From Stanieria cyanosphaera PCC 7437 (lineage in GTDB: Bacteria > Cyanobacteriota > Cyanobacteriia > Cyanobacteriales > Xenococcaceae): 64,000 bases of DNA. The translations under genes were made by a program, and so were the position numbers. Below the pieces are notes generated by a model. That model saw nothing but the letters and a program-made list of their open reading frames with translations. It did no database searches and was not told the origin of the DNA. Location of the stretch: contig NC_019748.1 in the NCBI RefSeq assembly GCF_000317575.1, positions 3,740,501 through 3,804,500 on the forward strand, in the 5' to 3' direction. This document shows, piece by piece, positions 1-7,707 of this stretch. Position 1 is the stretch's first letter. Every line of letters begins with the position of its first letter.

Positions 1-969
1 AATGGTTTGTTGAGATAAAGTAGTTTGTGCGATTAAACTGCGGTCATAATTGCGGTCTTTTCCTACTTCCAGTTGAGAAACAATAATTGTATCTCCTCCT
101 TGCAAATAAAAATTGGGGAAGCTTTGACTATTAATTAAAGGAGTATAAAAATCTATTTTTTCCTCCAAAACAGAACCATCAATTAAGGGACGACGAACAA
201 TAATTGAGCGCAAGTCTGCATCATTAGTAGTTCCTCCTGCTGCTAATAAAGCTGATGTAAGAGGAGAACCAGAAACAAAAGAGTAAAATCCTGGTTTCAA
301 TACCTCGCCTAAGACTGTAACATTAGCTGGACGAGGAGTAGTCAGAGAAACTAAGACTTCTGGTTGTAGTTGTATAAAACGAGTTCCTAACTCATAACTA
401 ATTTTTTGTTCAGCTTCGGTTAAACTTAATCCTGCTAAAGCAATTCTGCCCAAAATTGGAATAACGACATTCCCCTCTTCATCAAGATTAGTTATGGTAT
501 TAAATTCAGAAAATTTAGGAACACTGATATTAACACCATCTCCGGTATTGAGACGATAAACTTTAAATTGCTTAGAATCATCGTAATTAAACTCGGCAGG
601 AGAATAACTTTCTGGAGGTGGATTTTCAGAATTAAACGTTGAGGGAAGAGGAGATAAATTAGGTGCTAAGGTAGGTTTAGAAGTTGGTTTTTCTTTTTTA
701 GAAACAGCAATTGAAGTTTGGCTTAACGCTGGATTGGTTAAGATGGCTAAATTAAAACTCCACCACAAAACTGCCATAGTTGATAGAAAAATCAGTTTTT
801 GATACTGAATAGAATTGTTCCTGACAGGTAAAATGTTAGTCACGCGCAGGCAAGGGGTCGTGGGGCGAACCAAGTTCGCCCCCTTGTGAACCCCGCACCG
901 CCTTTGAAAGGCAGTGTACCGCGTGAGAGAAGCTGAGGATTGTTGTTGTGGTTGAAAAATAGTTACCAT
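1..969 (-). CDS. Polysaccharide export protein, Wza-like (SLBB), C-terminus beyond window
   Basis: The frame is open without a stop from an ATG at 969 to the window edge, giving 323 N-terminal residues. A signal-like hydrophobic stretch (beginning MAVLWWSF, near residue 65) ends in an A-L-S-Q cleavage-like site. A proline/serine-rich linker follows, then a region typical of polysaccharide biosynthesis/export proteins (YRLNTGDGVNISV, then VVIPILGRIALAGLSL) and an SLBB-like stretch (NVTVLGEVLKPGFYSF). Such proteins form or feed the outer-membrane channel for exopolysaccharide. It starts 9 bases after the preceding gene of the exosortase operon. The signal sequence sits unusually far in because residues about 15-43 are encoded by an inserted GC-rich element; a start at the ATG at 777 is possible and would leave that element untranslated. 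The family call is good; the true start is uncertain. Confidence 0.8.
   Translation of the reverse strand, partial: MVTIFQPQQQSSASLTRYTAFQRRCGVHKGANLVRPTTPCLRVTNILPVRNNSIQYQKLIFLSTMAVLWWSFNLAILTNPALSQTSIAVSKKEKPTSKPTLAPNLSPLPSTFNSENPPPESYSPAEFNYDDSKQFKVYRLNTGDGVNISVPKFSEFNTITNLDEEGNVVIPILGRIALAGLSLTEAEQKISYELGTRFIQLQPEVLVSLTTPRPANVTVLGEVLKPGFYSFVSGSPLTSALLAAGGTTNDADLRSIIVRRPLIDGSVLEEKIDFYTPLINSQSFPNFYLQGGDTIIVSQLEVGKDRNYDRSLIAQTTLSQQTI
840..926. repeat. 87-bp GC-rich palindromic element inside the exporter ORF
   Basis: A GC-rich island in AT-rich surroundings, bounded by the 7-base inverted repeat TCACGCG (840-846) and CGCGTGA (920-926). Inside is a perfect hairpin with a 9-bp stem GGGGCGAAC/GTTCGCCCC (862-870 and 874-882) and a 3-base loop. 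Its length is 29 codons exactly and it contains no stop in the frame of the exporter gene. No clear target duplication is visible. It looks like a small dispersed repeat or MITE; no second copy is present in this window. Confidence 0.6.
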
Positions 970-978
970 GACAAGTTA

Positions 979-1734
979 TTAGCTCGCAAATTTTGTCAGT
1001 GAGTTAGAATTGTGTTCAGGAGCAGGAATCATTAATGATTGATTATTGTTAAAAACAGTTTGCTCAAGATGAGTTTGGACGGTTTTAGCAAGAGATTCAG
1101 CAGTAAATTGAGCATCGTTTAACTCTCCTAAAGGTTCAATCGGAATTTTTAAACAAACTGCTACCCAAGGTATTCTGCGATCGCTTAATTGAGCCAATTT
1201 ATCTTGCCAAAACCAGTGAGCAGGAGAATAACTACCTCCATTGGGGAAGGCATACCATTGAATGACTGCAAAAGTTTGTTGACGATTCCAGGCACGAAAG
1301 AAACGAGCTTTTACCGATGAACCAGAATTATTTTCTACCGTAAAGTTTAATGAACGATAGGAATCGCTTTTCCATCTTTCGATCCCGTTAAGATCCATCC
1401 ATTCTACTTCTGGTTTGTTTAGATAATAACTCTGAGGTAGCAACAGAAGCGTGACAGGTTTGGAGTTTGGTTTTTGCATCAGTTGAGCAGACCATTTATG
1501 ACCGCCAATCTTGACTTCTTGTTGTTTGATTATTTGCCAATCGGGAAGTACCAAACCGGTTTTTAAAACATTTCTAATTTGATTAATATTTTCAACTTGG
1601 GGTAAATCCAACCAATTCCAATTACCTCCTTGTAAATATCCAGGAACTGCTCCAATAATAAATAAAAATAATAATAATAAGACTAAGATAATTTGTGCTT
1701 TTGAGTCTTTGTGTTGTAGTTTAAATAAATTCAT
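979..1734 (-). CDS. Cyanoexosortase-associated protein (EpsI-like)
   Basis: About 251 residues from the ATG at 1734; a TTG at 1770 would add 12 residues, and neither start has a convincing Shine-Dalgarno. An N-terminal transmembrane helix (residues about 16-33, AQIILVLLLLFLFIIG) is followed by a soluble domain resembling the EpsI-type proteins that accompany exosortases. The gene lies 12-48 bases behind the exosortase gene on the same strand, exactly where exosortase-B-associated proteins are found in cyanobacteria. It probably acts at the outer face of the inner membrane with the exosortase, but the biochemical role of this partner family is not established. The call rests mainly on context and overall architecture. 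Confidence 0.72.
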   Translation of the reverse strand: MNLFKLQHKDSKAQIILVLLLLFLFIIGAVPGYLQGGNWNWLDLPQVENINQIRNVLKTGLVLPDWQIIKQQEVKIGGHKWSAQLMQKPNSKPVTLLLLPQSYYLNKPEVEWMDLNGIERWKSDSYRSLNFTVENNSGSSVKARFFRAWNRQQTFAVIQWYAFPNGGSYSPAHWFWQDKLAQLSDRRIPWVAVCLKIPIEPLGELNDAQFTAESLAKTVQTHLEQTVFNNNQSLMIPAPEHNSNSLTKFAS

Positions 1735-1782
1735 TGTTTTAAGGAGTTGTAGCTCCGAATAGTGAATCAATTACAATTATTT

Positions 1783-2655
1783 TTATTGACTCTTAAGCGA
1801 TTCTATCTGGTCTAAAAAGTTGAGTAGTAAAACAACACTAGCTAACATCAAAGCTGAATAAAGATCGCCTCCCCAACTATCGTGAAACCAGGTAAAAAGT
1901 TGATCTCTACCTGTACCGTGAAAAAATGTCAAAATCGTATTGCGAATAATATTGGCACTAACACTAATGAGTGCTGCTCCAACTAATAATAAAGTTGTTT
2001 TTTTACGATTTTCTATATTCCCCGTCCAATAAAGTAACATTAATCCTACGTATAAGCTAGTAAATAACATTTTTAATCCTGCACAATAGGGTGCAACTTC
2101 TACTAATCTTCCTCCTACAGCTAAGTAGATTTGCTCGACAGTTACATCCATTCCTAATTGAATTAAGATAAACCCAGCAAAACCAGCAATAAATTTTTGC
2201 AGTGGTAAAGTAAATGGAGTAATTAAGTAAGGAAAAGAGGTAGGAGTAGCTAATGCAATCAGTAGCAAAGCAAAACTATTGAGTTTAAATCCTGCTATTC
2301 CTTTTAACCATAAGCATAATCCAGTTAAAATAATTGGTAGAGATAAATTAACAAATTCTGCTACACCTGTTAAATAAAAAATTGAACCAATAATTAATAA
2401 TATAAATCCTAAAGGATGGCTTTGATTAGGTAATCTTTGCCATTTTTTTCTTTGATTCCAAACAATGTAAAAAGCAAAAGGAATTCCGATAATTCCATGA
2501 CTAAAATATTCATGTTCTATCCCAATACTTTTGTTTAACCAGCCATCATACCAATGAAATAGCACAGGAGCATAAATAAGAGATAATAACGCTAGAATTA
2601 TTAAATAAATAAAATTTTTTTCTAAGGTAAAAGATAATTTATAATTAATTTGCAT
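1783..2655 (-). CDS. Exosortase family membrane protease/transpeptidase (cyanoexosortase B type)
   Basis: A polytopic membrane protein of 290 residues with about eight hydrophobic segments. The exosortase catalytic triad is visible: Cys near residue 192 in VEVAPYCAGLK, Arg near 238 in ANIIRNTIL, and His near 257 in TWFHDSWGG. Exosortases cleave PEP-CTERM-type C-terminal sorting signals and are linked to exopolysaccharide production. The associated protein follows at once, a Wza-like exporter comes after it, and a DegT aminotransferase gene lies 19 bases or more upstream, all on one strand, so this is very probably one operon. No PEP-CTERM target protein was seen in the window, so its substrates must be elsewhere. 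The subtype (B rather than A) is inferred from the partner protein. Confidence 0.88.
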   Translation of the reverse strand: MQINYKLSFTLEKNFIYLIILALLSLIYAPVLFHWYDGWLNKSIGIEHEYFSHGIIGIPFAFYIVWNQRKKWQRLPNQSHPLGFILLIIGSIFYLTGVAEFVNLSLPIILTGLCLWLKGIAGFKLNSFALLLIALATPTSFPYLITPFTLPLQKFIAGFAGFILIQLGMDVTVEQIYLAVGGRLVEVAPYCAGLKMLFTSLYVGLMLLYWTGNIENRKKTTLLLVGAALISVSANIIRNTILTFFHGTGRDQLFTWFHDSWGGDLYSALMLASVVLLLNFLDQIESLKSQ

Positions 2656-2674
2656 AATAAAAATATGAATAAGT

Positions 2675-3829
2675 TTAAGATTTATTGCAAGAATAAATAA
2701 CTTTGGCTAACTGTTCGTTTACTAAAGCAATTTGCTCTTGCGCCAAACCTGGATACATCGGTAAAGATAAAATTTGCTCACACAAAGCTTCAGCTTGAGG
2801 TAAATCTCCTAATTGATAGCCTAAATAACGATAAGCAGGTTGGAGATGACAAGGAATTGGATAATGAATACCAGTTTGAATACCTAATTCTTGTAGTTGT
2901 TGCTGAATTTTTTCTCGATGTTGAGCTAATTTTTGATTGAGACGAATTACATAAAGATGATAAACATGACCAAATTGACTGTAATTTTTAATTGGAAAAA
3001 CTTCTTGAGTTTCTAATGGTTGAAGAGCTAGATCGTAAACTTGAGCAGCTTTATTTCTGGCTAAATTCCATTCCGATAAAGAAGGTAATTTGATGTTGAG
3101 AATAGCTGCTTGTAAAGTATCAAGACGACTGTTTGTGCCTAACTCGGTATGAAAATATTTGCGGGGTGCGCCATAATTACGAAGACTACGAACTTTATCT
3201 GCGATCGCTTGATTATTCGTTACAACCATGCCACCACTACCAAATGCACCAAGATTTTTACTAGGATAAAAACTAAAGCCTGCTGCCGATCCAATTGCTC
3301 CCGCACGAATTCCTTCTCTTTCGGCTAAATGAGCTTGAGCAGCATCTTCAAAAATGATTAGATTATAAGTATCGGCAAAATCTTTGAGTTGACTTGGAGA
3401 TACCATTTGTCCGTAAAGATGGACTGGTAAAATGGCTTTGGTTTGAGGAGTAATTGCTTTAGCTGCCGATTCAAAATCAATTAAGGCTGTTTCATAGTCA
3501 CAGTCAACTAAAACAGGTGTAGCACCAGCATAAATAACACCAATAATTGTCGCGATAAAAGTATTGGCAGGAACTAAAACTTCATCTCCTTTACCGATCC
3601 CACAAGCTTGCAACCCTAGAGCGATCGCATCTGTGCCAGAGGCAACCCCAACTCCATAACTAACACCACAAGCAGCAGCAAAAGCAACTTCAAATTCTGC
3701 TAACGCTTCACCTAAGATAAAATCTCCCTGTTTAATTACTTGATCGATTGCTTGTTCAATTTTGGTTTGAATTGGTTGATGCTGTATACTGAGGTCAACA
3801 AAAGGAACTTTTACCAAAGTTGAAGTCAT
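2675..3829 (-). CDS. DegT/DnrJ/EryC1/StrS family sugar aminotransferase
   Basis: A 384-residue PLP-dependent enzyme from the ATG at 3829; a TTG 12 bases upstream is the only longer start. The PLP-binding lysine is recognisable near residue 190 in FYPSKNLGAFGSGG, preceded by the EDAAQAHLAE motif that contacts the cofactor. The family transaminates keto-sugar nucleotides (for example to 3- or 4-amino sugars) for surface polysaccharides. Length and motif order match the family, and it begins the exosortase/export operon, which fits a role in making an amino-sugar-containing extracellular glycan. The exact nucleotide-sugar substrate cannot be told from sequence. Confidence 0.9.
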   Translation of the reverse strand: MTSTLVKVPFVDLSIQHQPIQTKIEQAIDQVIKQGDFILGEALAEFEVAFAAACGVSYGVGVASGTDAIALGLQACGIGKGDEVLVPANTFIATIIGVIYAGATPVLVDCDYETALIDFESAAKAITPQTKAILPVHLYGQMVSPSQLKDFADTYNLIIFEDAAQAHLAEREGIRAGAIGSAAGFSFYPSKNLGAFGSGGMVVTNNQAIADKVRSLRNYGAPRKYFHTELGTNSRLDTLQAAILNIKLPSLSEWNLARNKAAQVYDLALQPLETQEVFPIKNYSQFGHVYHLYVIRLNQKLAQHREKIQQQLQELGIQTGIHYPIPCHLQPAYRYLGYQLGDLPQAEALCEQILSLPMYPGLAQEQIALVNEQLAKVIYSCNKS

Positions 3830-3841
3830 AAGGCGAACCAA

Positions 3842-4151
3842 ATTTTAGGTATATAGCGATCTGTTTTAACAGCAAAACTAAAAATCCGCCTTACGCTCTT
3901 GATTTACTTGAGAAATTTTTGCAAAAACTTTACCAAACTGAAATTTGGCATCAGATACAGTCAAAATCCTACTTTTTGTTGATAGTTAATGGTTGATTAT
4001 TGATTCTTCATCATTGATAATTCATAACTGATCACTGATAATGGCGTATCTCATCACTTTAAAAATTGCTATAGTTCTAGAAATCAATTACACAATTGAG
4101 TTTTTAAGCTCATAAATTAGCAAAAATTTTGAGTAATTAATGCAACAACTA
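3842..4151. other. Gene-free stretch with short AT-rich repeats
   Basis: No credible ORF. Near 3980-4060 there are imperfect repeats of the kind TGATTATTGATTC / GATAATTCATAACTGATCACTGATAA, similar to the ACTGATAACTG-type short repeats seen elsewhere in this window. It holds the promoter region of the exosortase operon, but no promoter stands out. Confidence 0.5.
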
Positions 4152-4649
4152 TTATGTATATGAACCTTTGTGACAAGCAGGTAATAATTCTTTTTTCGCT
4201 AGATAACTATGAATTTGATTGGAATTAAGATGACAAAGATCTTTAGCTAAATCTTGTTGTTTAAGTTGTTTAGGTAGTTTAGTTGCAACTGTATTTCTAA
4301 TTAAACCCAAAATTTGAGGTTCAGCCACCAAAATAAGTTGTTGCGCTTGATGAGTTTGAGTTAATTGTGTAATTTTATTAATAATATTTTGAGCAAAACG
4401 TTTTTCAAATTCAACAGCATGGTTGTCTCGATGATCGTCATAACTATGAGCTTGACCACTAGAACCACGATTACGTCCAGTTTTAACATTTGCCCATAAC
4501 TCTTGACCGTGAAGTTGATTAGCCTCGCTTAATAAACCTTCATTTTCAATCAAGTTAGGACCCGATTCATAATCAGGCCATTCGGCTGGTTCTAAAGTAA
4601 AAAAACGGGCTTGAGTGCCATTGATAACAGCAATGATAAAATTACTCAT
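4152..4649 (-). CDS. Host-attachment-protein family (baeRF-like)
   Basis: 165 residues beginning MSNFIIAVINGTQARFF, the opening beta-strand pattern of the family named after an Agrobacterium 'protein required for attachment to host cells' (an archaeal-release-factor-like fold). A central basic/His-Asp patch (DDHRDNHAVEFEKRFAQ) and the C-terminal strand LILVAEPQILGLIR followed by an alpha-helix also fit. The family is widespread in cyanobacteria and its cellular function is not settled; the attachment name should not be taken literally here. Single gene with no linked partner, and no signal peptide, so probably cytoplasmic. Confidence 0.7.
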   Translation of the reverse strand: MSNFIIAVINGTQARFFTLEPAEWPDYESGPNLIENEGLLSEANQLHGQELWANVKTGRNRGSSGQAHSYDDHRDNHAVEFEKRFAQNIINKITQLTQTHQAQQLILVAEPQILGLIRNTVATKLPKQLKQQDLAKDLCHLNSNQIHSYLAKKELLPACHKGSYT

Positions 4650-4826
4650 GGTTTAGACCGTAAAGTAATAAACTCTTTAATACATTGATCCTATCAATCT
4701 TCTTGAAGCAAATTAGATTGTTACCAATAAAGCTTAAAATTCGGTAATAACTCAAAAAGGAAGCTGATCTATTACCAATCATGAAGTTTCCCCAAGTTAA
4801 AATAATTTTAACTATGAGTAGATCAA

Positions 4827-5093
4827 ATGACCAATCCAGTTATTCAAACTGACATATCAGATCTTTTAAAACAAATTGATCGCAAGCTAGATAAATTAAG
4901 TGAAGACGTTACGGAGTTAAAAGTAGGTCAAGCCGAGATTAAAAGAGAAATTAAAGCATTAGATCTCAAAGTAGACCAATTAGACAAGCGAGTAGGAAAT
5001 CAAGAGTTTACCAATCGCGGTGTATTAGTAGGACTGATCTTGGTGATTTTAGGTGGTGCGATTAAGTTTTTCGGGATAGTTGGCAATCCTTAA
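4827..5093 (+). CDS. Small coiled-coil protein with C-terminal membrane anchor
   Basis: 88 residues. Residues about 8-60 are heptad-rich and charged (DLLKQIDRKLDKLSEDV, then ALDLKVDQLDKRV), predicting a coiled coil. Residues about 63-85 are hydrophobic (GVLVGLILVILGGAIKFFG), predicting a single tail anchor. Proteins of this architecture are common and unnamed in cyanobacteria. It is a lone gene between a divergent neighbour and the EF-G gene. No function is proposed. Confidence 0.65.
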   Translation: MTNPVIQTDISDLLKQIDRKLDKLSEDVTELKVGQAEIKREIKALDLKVDQLDKRVGNQEFTNRGVLVGLILVILGGAIKFFGIVGNP

Positions 5094-5432
5094 TAGTTGT
5101 TTGAGATAGGTTATTTTTTGCAATACACTTTCTAACGCTTTTCTGAAATCTACAGCAGATTTAAAATAAATCTTAGAGCGATTACCAGTAAAAACATAAC
5201 ATCTTACGTCTCTACATCAGTCAACCATTAACATTCATACCAGGATATTGGCTGTATCTCATTTAATTGAGAAACACTATATAAATATTTTGTAAGTAAT
5301 AGCCTGTTGTTGACCAATCTTTTTTTAAGATCTAATCAGTAAATAATTCTGAGATGAGGTCGTTGTTAAAAGTTGAGCGCGATCGCTAAAAAATTATTTT
5401 ACTCATTTCGCAACAATCAGGAGATTTGAATC
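5094..5432. other. Gene-free upstream region of the EF-G gene
   Basis: No credible ORF. Contains a short stretch (about 5197-5222, ACATAACATCTTACGTCTCT) related to the repeat near 58031-58075, and a HIP1 site near 5380. GGAG lies about 9 bases upstream of the GTG start at 5433. Confidence 0.5.
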
Positions 5433-7469
5433 GTGATTGCTCGCCACAACGTTCGCAACATTGGTATTTCGGCGCACATCGATGCAGGTAAAACTACTAT
5501 TTCAGAACGAATTCTGTTTTACACTGGCAAAATTCATCAAATCCATGAGGTGAAAGATGATGAAGATGGCGCAACGATGGATTACATGGAATTAGAACGA
5601 GAGAAAGGAATTACCATCACTTCCGCAGCTACAACTTGTTTTTGGCAAGATCATCAAATTAATCTGATTGATACTCCTGGTCATGTTGATTTTACTATCG
5701 AAGTAGAGCGATCGCTGAGGGTTTTAGATGGGGCGATTATGGTACTGTGTGGTGTAGCGGGTGTTCAGTCTCAGTCGATCACGGTAGATAGACAAATGAG
5801 GCGTTATCGTGTTCCCAGAATTGCTTTTATTAATAAGTTGGATCGTTTAGGGGCTAATCCTTTTCGTGTTGTAACGGCACTTAAGGAAAAGTTAGAATTA
5901 CATCCCTTACTTTTGCAGTATCCCATTGGTTTAGAAGACCAATTTGCAGGGGTAATCGATCTGATTGAGATGAAAGCTTATTATTATGAAGGACAACACG
6001 GAGAAGAAGTTGTTATTAAACCAATTCCTGAACAATTAGAAGCAGAAACGCAAACAGCGAGGGAAAAATTACTCGATAGCATTTCGATCCTTTCAGAAGA
6101 AATGATGGCAAAATTACTTGCAGGTGAGGAAATACCATCATCATTGATTTGGGAGACAATTCGTCAGGGAACTTTAAATCAAGAATTTACGCCAGTTTTA
6201 TTGGGTTCTGCCCTCAAAAATAAAGGAATCCAAAACTTACTCGATGCGGTTAATCTCTATTTACCTTCCCCGATTGAAAGAGAAGTAGTCCAAGCAATTG
6301 ATGTTGAAACTAAACAGAAAGTATCCATTACTCCTCAAGCAGATGCCCCTGTGGTAGCATTAGCGTTTAAACTGATCGATCATGAATTTGGACAACTTAC
6401 TTATATTCGGATCTATGCAGGAACTTTAACCAAAGGCGATCGCTTGTTTAATTCTCGTACTCAAAAAGGTGTCCGCGCCCGTCGTTTAGTCCGCATTGAA
6501 GTAGACCGCTATCAAGAATTAGACTCAGCTACAGTAGGAGAAATTGTTGGTTTAATTGGGATTGATTGTGCTTCTGGAGATACTCTTTGTTCTTTTGGTA
6601 CGAATTTATCTTTAGAAGAAATTTTTGTTCCTGAACCCGTGATGACGTTGGCAATTACTCCCAAAAGTCAAGCAGACATTGAAAGAGTCAATAAAGCTTT
6701 ACATCGTTTTACCAGAGAAGATCCGACTTTAAAGATTAGTAGCGATCCCGAATCTTCTCAAACTCTGATTTCAGGCATGGGAGAACTTCATCTGGATATT
6801 TATCTAGAAAGAATGAAGCGGGAATATCATGCGGAAGTTTATGTGAGTGCGCCTGCGGTTGCTTATCGAGAAACCATTACTAAACCAGCCAACTTTGATT
6901 ATACTCTGGCTAAACAAACAGGAGGTTCGGGACAATACGCTCAAGTAATTGGACATATAGAACCTTGTCCAGAACAATTTATCTTTGAAAATCGAGTGGT
7001 TAGTGGTGCAATTCCCTCTCAATTTATTGCTGCTTGCGAACAAGGTTTTCGTGATGCGTTAAAAACTGGTTGGTTAAAGGGTTATCCGATTATCGGAGTT
7101 AAGGTTATCCTCAATGGTGGTTCTTTTCATCCAGTCGATTCTTCCGAATTGGCGTTTCGTTTTGCTGCGAGAATGGGTTTTGAGGAAGGATTTGCTCAAG
7201 CTGAACCAACTTTGCTCGAACCAATGATGTTATTGGAAGTAGAAACTCCTAACGAATTTGTCGGCAGAATCCAAAGTAAATTACTATCTCGTCGTGCCTT
7301 ACTATTAGGTTCAGAACATCGGGACAATTATGTAGTCATTCAAGCCGAAGTTCCCTTAGCAGAGATGTTTGGATACGCTACTGAATTGCGATCGCTTTCT
7401 CAAGGCATGGCTACTTTTTCAATGGAATTTGCTAAATATCGAGTTTTATCAATATCAATGATTCATTAA
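5433..7469 (+). CDS. Elongation factor G, non-canonical paralogue (mtEFG1/spdEFG1-like)
   Basis: 678 residues with a GTG start preceded by GGAG. GTPase motifs are intact: AHIDAGKT (residues 14-21), switch region [18 protein letters not shown] and NKLD. The later EF-G domains are present, including RFTREDPTL, GMGELHLDI and the C-terminal MFGYATELRSLSQG. The protein catalyses ribosomal translocation or a related ribosome step. Phrases such as RNIGISAHIDAGKTT, VERSLRVLDGAI and VDRQMRRY recall mitochondrial EF-G1 and the spirochaete/planctomycete spdEFG1 group more than the usual cyanobacterial EF-G, which normally lies between rpsG and tuf. This gene stands alone, away from any str operon, so it is probably a second EF-G. 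Subfamily assignment is from memory of those sequences and needs a tree. Confidence 0.85.
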   Translation: MIARHNVRNIGISAHIDAGKTTISERILFYTGKIHQIHEVKDDEDGATMDYMELEREKGITITSAATTCFWQDHQINLIDTPGHVDFTIEVERSLRVLDGAIMVLCGVAGVQSQSITVDRQMRRYRVPRIAFINKLDRLGANPFRVVTALKEKLELHPLLLQYPIGLEDQFAGVIDLIEMKAYYYEGQHGEEVVIKPIPEQLEAETQTAREKLLDSISILSEEMMAKLLAGEEIPSSLIWETIRQGTLNQEFTPVLLGSALKNKGIQNLLDAVNLYLPSPIEREVVQAIDVETKQKVSITPQADAPVVALAFKLIDHEFGQLTYIRIYAGTLTKGDRLFNSRTQKGVRARRLVRIEVDRYQELDSATVGEIVGLIGIDCASGDTLCSFGTNLSLEEIFVPEPVMTLAITPKSQADIERVNKALHRFTREDPTLKISSDPESSQTLISGMGELHLDIYLERMKREYHAEVYVSAPAVAYRETITKPANFDYTLAKQTGGSGQYAQVIGHIEPCPEQFIFENRVVSGAIPSQFIAACEQGFRDALKTGWLKGYPIIGVKVILNGGSFHPVDSSELAFRFAARMGFEEGFAQAEPTLLEPMMLLEVETPNEFVGRIQSKLLSRRALLLGSEHRDNYVVIQAEVPLAEMFGYATELRSLSQGMATFSMEFAKYRVLSISMIH

Positions 7470-7475
7470 AATAAA

Positions 7476-7586
7476 TTATTTAACTGGAGCAGCAGTAACT
7501 GCAAACCAAAGAGCGATCGCAATGAGGAGAACGGCAATTTTGACGTATAAATACGTTAATTCATGAGGTAAAGGAAAAATAGACAT
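7476..7586 (-). CDS. 36-residue single-span membrane peptide, unrecognised
   Basis: A short ORF reading MSIFPLPHELTYLYV at the start, then a hydrophobic helix (residues about 15-32, KIAVLLIAIALWFAV) and a short TAAPVK tail. AGAGG lies 7 bases upstream of the ATG, a good ribosome binding site. It is convergent with the EF-G gene, whose stop lies 6 bases beyond its own. The size and one-helix layout resemble small subunits of photosynthetic complexes, but I do not recognise it as any named Psb, Psa, Pet or Ndh subunit. Confidence 0.55.
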   Translation of the reverse strand: MSIFPLPHELTYLYVKIAVLLIAIALWFAVTAAPVK

Positions 7587-7707
7587 GATCAAAAACCTCT
7601 ACAGTTCTCTATCTTTATTGTCTTCACAAACTCACCAATCACTTATGAAGAATAATTAATTTTTATTTAAAAGATCATATTTGGGTACTTTTTGGGTATT
7701 TTTATTC

